Part shown: piece after piece, positions 55,136 to 64,000 of the stretch
Layout: every line of letters begins with the position of its first letter
Numbering within the stretch: position 1 is the stretch's first letter
Made by a program: the position numbers and the translations under genes
Notes under the pieces: generated by a model
The model's input: the letters and a program-made list of their open reading frames with translations, nothing else
Told to the model about the DNA's origin: nothing
Database searches by the model: none
NCBI RefSeq assembly: GCF_015832195.1
Contig: NC_052046.1
Coordinates: 18,592,161 to 18,656,160 of the forward strand
Source of the DNA: Motacilla alba alba
Taxonomy: Eukaryota > Chordata > Aves > Passeriformes > Motacillidae
Length of the DNA: 64,000 bases
Direction: 5' to 3'

Positions 55136-58100
55136 CACTCCTTGATTCTTGACAGATTTCCTCTATGTGTGGGTAAAAATGAAAGATTATTATCACCAGG
55201 ATTTCCTGTAATAGCAGGTAACAGTGGTAACAGCCTGGTACACAGCTTTACTGTCTTGGAGCTCTAAATCACAGATTTCTTTCTATTGTGAAATATATTT
55301 TTAACTGTTAGCAACTTAAGGCAGACAAAACTACCAAATCAGGATTTAAATATATTAAAGAGAGGGAGAAGGTAACAATTGACTCACCTCTTTGGACACT
55401 GACTGTCTTCTAGAGCTAATAGTGTAGTTATAGAAGTGGGCACTGAGCAGTAATACTGAAACTTTAAAAATTTGAAATGTAATGTTTCCCTAGTGTGCAG
55501 CTCATGATACACTGAAACCTGCACTGTAAGTATCCCAATATCTCCAAAGTCTGTTTTTAAAGCACAGGAACAGAACTGAGAGTTATGAAAGGATATGTTA
55601 TGAAAGGAAAGACAGAGCCAAAATGTTCCCTAGCCAAGACACAAACCAAAGAACAGCTAGAGTGACTTGACCAGAATGTTTTTTCCCTTATCAAAGGAAA
55701 GGCACACATCTACTATCTCATTATATTACTCATGCAGAGGTTTATACTGCAGAATAAAGGCAGAAAAGAAGTCAGGGAAACATCTTTGTTATTCAGTCTG
55801 GACAGAAACGAATCACAATGGTTCCTGACACACACCCAATTCTCCTTTCAGCCCTGTTCTGTTGACAGAACACAATCAGGACTGGTTTGACTATTTCAGA
55901 ATCTCTGAAAAATTAAATTGAGAAACAGTGGGTATTAAAGGGTAAATAAACCTAAATAAATTTAGAAAAGGATGGAACAGAAGAAAGAATATGAGCTATC
56001 AATATGAATGAAATGAATGGAATGAAAAACTATCAAAGCCCAATTGTCTGATGCTGTAAATAAGCATGTACTTAATTTATAGTATAAATTTTTTTTTCCA
56101 TTTAAATGAACAGTTGTTCCCATGTAAACAAGATGCCAGGACTGAGCAGAGTATATTTGAAACTGCAACCTGTATTACATGAATTGTTTCATGTCCAGGT
56201 GGTTGAATGACTGGGAAGAGATAAAAAGAATAGTAGGAAACCAAATTATTTTAGTTTATATATTTCAATTTCAGAATTCAGTACTATTTTAAGACTAAAG
56301 TAAGGTAAAATTGACAATTACATAAAGAAAAGATGAAACTCATTTGGAAGCCTTAACAACATCTCCATAAATGTTTCTTTCAACCTAGCTGCCTACTGCA
56401 AATTAGTTTCAAGCCATACTTTACAGAAGCATGCTCAAATGGAACGTTGTTTGTACATTTTTAATTGCTTTCCATCAATGAAAATAATTTGAAGAAAACT
56501 TGTGCTACAATGAAAGTGCAGGGGAAAGGGTCTTCAGTCTCCAGCATCAGCAATGGATCCCTTCAGGGCCTTAGCTCAATTTACAGCCAGTAAGAACTTT
56601 GTGGGTTTTCCCCCCTTTCTACTACTGAACTTCTCAGGGTAACCCTGTGTATTTGGTAGCCAAAATAAGTATGCAAGGAGTGAAACGAGGGACTAATATG
56701 GCCTCTGCCACTAAAAAACTTCTGCTGATGAGTATAACCAGAACATCTACCAGCTGAGGTACTGATGCTGCTGCTGTTCTTTCATGACCTGACATTTTCA
56801 TTTGTCATAGGCAAATATGTTCCATTTTACCCTTATTGGGTCTGTCAGAGGAAGTTTAAATAGAAGTCTCACACTCTTAGTGCAAGTACAGGCCTGCTGA
56901 CTTTTAAATGTTCATCTTTACTTAATCATATTTCTCTCCATAAAATGGGGCTATACCTGTCAACATTTTTATGCAGTTTCAGATTTAATAGAGGAAAAAA
57001 AATTAAAAACTGGACACAGGAATCAAACAAAATCTATCCAGCATCTGTGAGATGGCATTTCACTCTATCAAATGTCCTTCCTCTGTATTTCCTTTTTCCT
57101 GTGTACACTTCAACACCAACAGATAAAAGCATTATCACACCATCTTTATGCAAAACATGCAAATTAAATATACATATTAATCAAGAATAATAAGTAAAAA
57201 CATCCCAAAAAATCTCTTTTCTGGCCTTTTTTTTCAAGGCAAAACTTCAAAAAACAGGTTATTTTAGCTCATACAAAGAAAATTAACAGCACAGGTTTGG
57301 TCAAATGTCTAAACTTGAAGGTCAGGCTCCCCAGAAGTCCCAGGGGAGAGAGCTCAGAGGAAAACTGGGAGCACCTGTCTTTATTAGGATGTCATTTCTG
57401 ATTTTCTGAACAGCCCTCTGGACTTACATAAATTCCCATGTTGACTATGCAAGCATTGGTGAATGGATTGTCTTAAAATGGTAAGATTTTAAAAGGAACA
57501 TATCCTTTCCGCACCTTTTAATTTGTGAAATTTACAATATTTTCTATAATCAGTAAATCTTTAATTTTTAAATGTGAGAGCTGAGAATGTCGTGTAGTTA
57601 TTAGACTTGAGTGTATAAAAATTGCTCAAGCTATACTAAAAGAGAACAGAAGATTAATGAAAGGAAGATTTTTATGAAAGAAAAATACTTGACGAACAGA
57701 AGTTAGAATTGGGAAAAGAAAATGGTTTATTTATGCATAGGGCTTAATTCAGACACCTCAGGTTGGCATGCAAAGAAATCAGCAAGACTAAATTCTAGTA
57801 AGACCAAGAGGTTTACTTCTGGAAGTGTGATGCACTTCACTTGGTCTCATAGAACATAAGGAGTGCAGGCTTTATTACACTGTGGTTTCTCACAATAAAT
57901 GTGAAGATAAACGACTTGTGAGAGAAAAATAAAATTTTTTGTTCACTGGACACACCTGGAAAATACACAGATACAAGCAAGGAAAGTGTAAATCACACCG
58001 TATAATACAGATATATTTCAAGTTGATATGCTCATTTCCACGAAAGGACTTTTGACCAACTTTACAGGCATCACACATCTAAGGCGCAAATATAGTAAAG

Positions 58101-61100
58101 GAATCAAACCTATTTGAAAATATCTGTATTCATGACACAGCAATAAGGGTGTCAAACAATACAGGAGATGTTGAATTAGGAAGGATGGAAGCTGCAGTAA
58201 TGCAATTGCTGAGTTTTAGACATAAAAATACCTTTTTTATATCTGGAAGTTTTGAAGGCTAAAATTGAAACCAGTATTTTTTTTCATTAAGTGAAGTTAA
58301 CAGTAGGAAAAGAATAGTTTTATGGAAGTCTTGCAAAGGTAAATTTTAACGGTATTCAAATGGCAAAGGCTATTTCTAACTCAGCTGAAAACTTGGACAG
58401 AAAATGTGCAAATGGGAGGAAGTAAAGGTAAACTAGTTACCATGTCAGAACCCAATAATAAGACATATACAGAAAGCTAGAACAAGAGAAAAATAGATGT
58501 TGGTTAAGTTAAGGAAAGACCGCATATCAAATGAAAGCACGGCTCACAAGCTTAAAACTACTAAATGTGGAAATGTCTGAGACAATAAAGATGATTATGA
58601 ATATGAAGCTCTGAGAAGCAGATGATCTTATATAACTGATCTTGTGTAGGGGACTCTTCAGGGCAGCAGCACCCAAGAAGCTTTCACAGTGACTGGCTGT
58701 TTACTTCCCAACATATACCTCTTGGAAAGAATTTCCTAAAAGCGCTTGGTGCAATCTGCCCTGATGTGTGTGGGGGTGGATGCTGGCAGCAGCTATGAGA
58801 TGTAGTACAACACCACGTGGAATTAGTCACTGGGGTTCCACAAGCAGCCTGTCGCAGTGTCAGAGGGTTAACTGGCCTTGTTACAGCACTGTCCACCAGC
58901 TCCCAGGGCAGTACAGCAAGCACCAACATGCAACTCTTTGCCATGTGTTATTCTGTAGGAATGTAGCATTTGTCCTTTTTTTGAAACTTGTTTTGGGTAC
59001 ACACCATAGGGAGATTTTCTTCAGTAGGTTACTATATAAATGCATATGGGAAGTTCTTAAAAATTTAGATAACTAACTGGTATAACTACCCCAAAATTGA
59101 AATTGAAAAAAAAAAAAAAAAGTTTACAATTATTAAAAGAAATTTAAGGATAAATTTCAGAAATACTGAAAGTTTTTTTCATAAAAATAAATTCCTTTTT
59201 TTCTAGTCTAAGCTACATTTTTATTCAATTAGTTTATTTGAGTAATGATTTTAAATTACTGAATTGAAACAAAGCAAAATGAAGCTACAAGAATGATTTT
59301 TTTAAAATTCATCTGTGCTGGATTTACTTTGAGAGACCTGACAAAAAAACAGGAAGTTTTTAATGTTTCTGAAGCAATCATCTTTCTTTTTTTTTTTTAA
59401 CGCTTAACACTTAGATAGAAGGGGAAAAATATTTCTTAAATAACTACAGAGAAAATTATTTTCGAATTAGTGCGTGAGGTTTTGAGTGTATTAGTATTTG
59501 AGTGTATTTATAAAAGGCATCAAAAAGTGCTGTTATAAAACTTGCAAATGAAATAGAGAAGCAACAAATTTAAGTAATGAGTTCTTCTATGTGCCTCTCA
59601 AATCCTTGAAAATAAGGTCAGATGAACAAATCTGTTTCTGCCATTTAGCTTCTGAAACTGTTAAATCATTTCACATTATAGATCTGAAAAGCTTTCATGA
59701 TTTCTGATGAAAGAAAAAATATTTCAAAGATTATATAATACCATACTTTGCATCTATCTAAGTCATTAATGCCCCCATCTTCACTGTATCAGCAATGGTA
59801 CCAAATAAAGGAGTGCAGAAATCTGCTTCTGGTTGTGTAATGTGAGCTAAGAAACATGCTCTAGTGCATATTAGTCTGAATTAGAAACCACCACAGCTGA
59901 AATCTGATGAGAATCACAATAATGAGATTAAGTAATTTGTGCTGTCATTGGAATGATGACAACACTGCTTAGTTATTTCACGGTTGTGAATTGACCTCAC
60001 CTTGACTGCAAGGTTCTTTCAATACTATATTTAGCCTAAACAGTTGGTTTATTCTTGGTGTTGTGTTCTAATATTTCGTATTCCATCCTGGACTTCCCTT
60101 ATGTCATATGAATCTTCCCCTTATATTATAATATAATAGTAAAACTACTAAATGTCAAAGCATGTATTCAGCATAAACTAAATTAGTTGCATCAGAAATA
60201 ATTAATCTGGCTATATATGCATACTGCAGTCCACATACAAGCTAGACTTCATGTATATGTATTAAGTTTTGTTAAGTGGTGCATATGCTGATAAAATCAT
60301 TGACATCAAGAGTACCTCTTTTTCTGAGGCAGGCATCTAAAATATGTCACAGACACATCATACCCTGAGAGCAAGTATTTCTTTCCACCAAGAAGTTACT
60401 AGACCAGATATGATAAAAATCTGTCTAGACGAACTGAATCCCACCTGTTATGCTTTACACTATAATTGTGATTCTCAGAATACAAGGTAGGAAGAAAGAT
60501 AACCCTTCCGTGTGGAATTTGATGCAAACAACGGGTTCAGACGTAGTGTAAGGGAAGGCAAGGGAGAGGATTTTCATCATGGTATCTCAACATTGATCCA
60601 GGTTGGGACTACCTTCTATCCTCACTTGAACCAGCTGTAAATGGGCTTTTGGTCATTCAACTGAGCTGTCAAGTGAACCCTCCATGGAAATTGCTGTCCT
60701 CTCCCTTATTTCACACTAGGGACAGACACAGAAGTGTCACATCTTCACTGGGCCTCATGGTTGTTAGATTTGAACAGAGCTTTTTCCACAAGCTGATAAT
60801 ATATCAGATGTGCTCAAGGAGAAGGTGTGAGAACTGTGCTATAAAGAGAAGATTATATTTTCAGGAAAACTGAAAGTGCATTGTTAATGCACTCAAGTGA
60901 GTGGCAGAGAACTAAATTGTGTTGTTGTGTGTGGTGGAGAAAGAATTTCAAATGAGTTAATCTGGATGTTGCTTGAAAGAAAGTATTTCAGAGGAACTGC
61001 CTTTCTTTTCTGGAGTCACACTTTGCAACTTGTCATCTTTGGCATGATTTGCAATATTTCTTTATTAAAAAACCCCACATTTGTTATCTCAATAAGGAGT

Positions 61101-64000
61101 TATTCTCATATTAATGTTAAACTAACTGGATTTTGTGATGGCAACTCTAATTCTTCTGCTCTACAAAAATACAGAGATGGGAACACACCAAAAAATGGCT
61201 AAAAAAAACCCAGTAAAAATAATTTAAAAATACAACTCTACCTGAAATTGCAGTAAAAAAACCTAACAGCATACTGGACAATAACAAAGCTGCTGAGGGG
61301 AAAAAAAAAAAAAAACCACAAACAAAAAACAGGTATAATTTTACCACTGTGTGAGAACATGGGTGTGTTCACATCTTGGGTAATGCCTACTTTGGTCTTT
61401 GTATTTCAAGGACACAGAGGTCTTTGAGGAAATACAATGAATGGGAGATAAAATGATCAAGGGATGGGGCAGTAACCTGTTTAGGAAAATATAAGAAGGC
61501 TATAACTTTTCCATGTCTACAAGAAAAGGCTGAAGAAGTTATAACTGAACATCACAGAATCATGAAGCTGTTGGAAAAGTGAATGCAGACTCTCTCATGA
61601 AATGCTGCAATGACAGAACTCAAAGCACACTAGCAAAAGATTGTCAGAAGGCTGTAGGGGAAGACAGTTTATTGGCAAATTCAGGAAAGATATTAGCACA
61701 TCTGCAGCAAACAGGTACATAGACGATCTGAAAAAGAGAAGGCCAGGATGAACCCTGTAACATCCCTAATACAACACAAAACAAATACACATCCCTAATA
61801 CACAGCAATACAAATGCAGGGCAACATGATGGACTGCAGAAACTGACAGAGACTCAGGTGGGACAGGGACTCAGGTATTCCTGCTGCTACAGGTGATGAC
61901 AGAATTCTAGGTTAGGAGGACTATTGGCCAGGCCCATTGGGACATGTCTTATTCTCTTAGAAAATAGAACACTTGATAATTTCAAAATCCACCACAACTT
62001 TGTTGACAAAACTGCATTTTTTCCCTTTCATTTTGTAAAAATAACAGTTTTTTAACATATCACACTCTGGAAAATAGCATCATGCTGACTTTACAGACTT
62101 CCTCACTAGCACTGAACAATAAATAAAAGCATATATACCACCTTGAATTTCTATGGTTGTCTAGATTTGAGACCCATACTGCTTACGAAAGCCTATTTTT
62201 CTTAATGAAGTCACCTATGGGGTCCATCAAAGTCAGACTTCATGTAGGAAAGACTATATCTATAGCTTGCAGGCTTTCCTCAACTTTCAGAAATCCCACA
62301 ATTTTACATGAGATACTTGTACTTCAATCCCTACCTATGAGTTTGAATGGTGTGCAGCTTGCATTGAACTTTCCCAGCACACTCTATTCAATACCTTCAA
62401 CCACTAAAAGTGTAATTGGATAATATGCGAGGTCCCAACCCTCTTTTCTTTAACAGCAGTTTTATAAGATGTGGCAACAAGAGACAAGTAATATCACCAA
62501 CAATGCCTCACTCAGACAATCATAATACTCTAGAGAAAAAAGAAATTCACCCAACACAGAAATAAAAAGCCTTAACACTTTAGCAGCCAAGTGATATGAA
62601 TGCCATTAATGTTGTTCACAGTTACATTTACCTATGTTAACATTCTCTGCCCTGTAGACTTAGATTCCTTCAAGGAGTACCCTGGTTTTGCTGTTAATCT
62701 CACCAGCAGTGGGACTCCCATCCTGGAAGTCAGCGGTTAACTTCAAATACATGCCTAATAATAATAACCTTGATGTATAAGACTCATTTAGTGTCATTTA
62801 TTGAATATATTCATCATCTTTGTAATGGCAATAGGCTTGCTAGTACCAAGGAAATAACCAAGGAACTGAATTGTTTTGGGATGGCCAGTCCTACAACAGT
62901 GTGATGTAGCCAGAGCTTCCTCCTGTTAGACAGGGCTACCAAAAGACTGGGTCACACTTATTCCAGAGTTCCACTTCACGGTACCTTTAAGTCAGGAAAG
63001 CAGTGCACCTGAGGTCAGCATAGCTGAATGTCAGCTCATTTTTTGTTCTAGCTCTTCTGCCCCAGAAACAATGGTATTCATTGATGTCAAGCCACAAGAA
63101 TTTTGCTGTCTCCATTCAATAAAATTTTACTTAGCATTCCTCTTATGATCCACATATTATAGGTCAGAGAAATTCCATACAAGAGATCAGTTTTGCCCCA
63201 CTTATCTATAAATATGTCACAGACTGAGAAATCCATATTTGACAAGATTTTTCAGCAATTTTTCCATCATATTGCAGACAAGCAGTATCACTCACATATA
63301 GAGCTAAGTAAGAACAGATGCATTGTTTTACATAATAGCACAGACTGAATTGTTGAAGACCTCTACTCTCTGGGTCACTAGACAGGCTGTGCCCTTTGCA
63401 GGTCAATCTACCAAAAGTTCCAAAACCCAGAAAAGCCTGAACTGGCAAACGTTACAAAAGCAAAATAAAACCCAGCAATGCCAACTCACAAAGTAAACAT
63501 ATAACTATCTCTAGTTGCATCATGCAGAAAGAATTGTTGGAAAAAGCTGACAATACTCCAGAGGATTACAGCTCTTTTGGCTAGTTATATATATCATGAA
63601 AAACAGAGGCAGTTCTAAAGTCTGATCAACTGCACCATTTCCAGGCAGTAGGTTCTGCATCTGAGGCTGCTTGCTTGACTTTCCATCAAACAAGCATTTC
63701 AATTTCTCATTTAAGCTTCCAAAATTTTAATTCAGTTTTTCCAAATAGATTTTTTTATATGTTCAAACTTTTGTTTCATTACAAATGGAAAAAATCAACA
63801 GAATTATGATATTTTCAGTGGAACACTACTGCTTTACTGTTCAGTGGCAACTAGTCAAGAAAATGTAATCATATCATCATTTGGCTGTCTCAGCCAAAGT
63901 TTAATTCACTGCTTTCTCTACTTCCTTGTTTTTTCTTCTCTAGAATAAAAAGACACATCAATTATCTTAGTTGAAAAGTCTGCACAAGCATTTATCCCTT

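Larger units (their letters stand above)
36888..64000 (-). other. PDE4D: PDE4D intron upstream of the 192-bp exon (5' part outside window)
   Basis: At least 27 kb upstream of the first exon common to the long isoforms. It contains poly-A/poly-T tracts, CR1 fragments, a tandem duplication and a poly-C tract, each listed separately. I looked on the minus strand for the PDE4D3 first exon (MMHVNNFPFRRHSWIC) and did not find it, so the nearest alternative promoter is probably beyond 64000. Assigning the whole segment to PDE4D is inference: only the acceptor at its lower end is visible. Confidence 0.75.

Noticed and set aside
36888..64000. PDE4D3 first exon (MMHVNNFPFRRHSWIC)
   Set aside because: No matching minus-strand sequence seen; probably beyond 64000.

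Overview
This is vertebrate nuclear DNA, almost certainly from a bird. It is AT-rich and dominated by non-coding sequence. Its recognisable interspersed repeats are all CR1 LINE fragments, with no Alu, L1 or other mammalian repeats seen. The only coding sequence I can support is four short exons on the minus strand that splice in frame and match the regulatory UCR1/UCR2 region of the cAMP phosphodiesterase PDE4D. PDE4D lies on the Z chromosome in chicken, so the window is probably Z-linked (established knowledge plus inference; nothing in the sequence itself shows the chromosome).

Layout, read in gene order from high to low coordinates on the minus strand. From 64000 to 36888 is intron upstream of the first exon shared by all long isoforms; it holds two antisense CR1 fragments (about 44.3-45.0 kb and 45.8-46.3 kb), a sense CR1 tail (54.1 kb), a nearly perfect 274-bp tandem duplication (47.2-47.8 kb), long poly-A tracts and a poly-C tract. 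The 192-bp exon at 36887-36696 carries the start of UCR1 and the PKA site. A 13.3-kb intron follows, then the 37-bp exon (23372-23336), a 2.3-kb intron, the 74-bp exon (21042-20969), a 781-bp intron and the 50-bp exon (20187-20138). The last 20 kb, down to position 1, is the start of the next intron. The following UCR2 exon was not found, so it probably lies beyond position 1.

That last intron contains the one strong regulatory signature in the window, a CpG island at about 6.23-6.70 kb next to a CR1 element. Known isoform structure places the internal promoter of the short PDE4D1/D2 forms in this same intron, so the island is a reasonable candidate, but I could not find the PDE4D1-specific first exon.

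The other open reading frames of 60-180 codons look like chance frames, CR1 remnants, or frames through homopolymers and the CpG island. I see no RNA genes, CRISPR arrays, bacterial features or complete mobile elements. I did not find a novel multi-gene system. The items most worth following up are the CpG island, the tandem duplication and a CR1 copy with an internal inversion.
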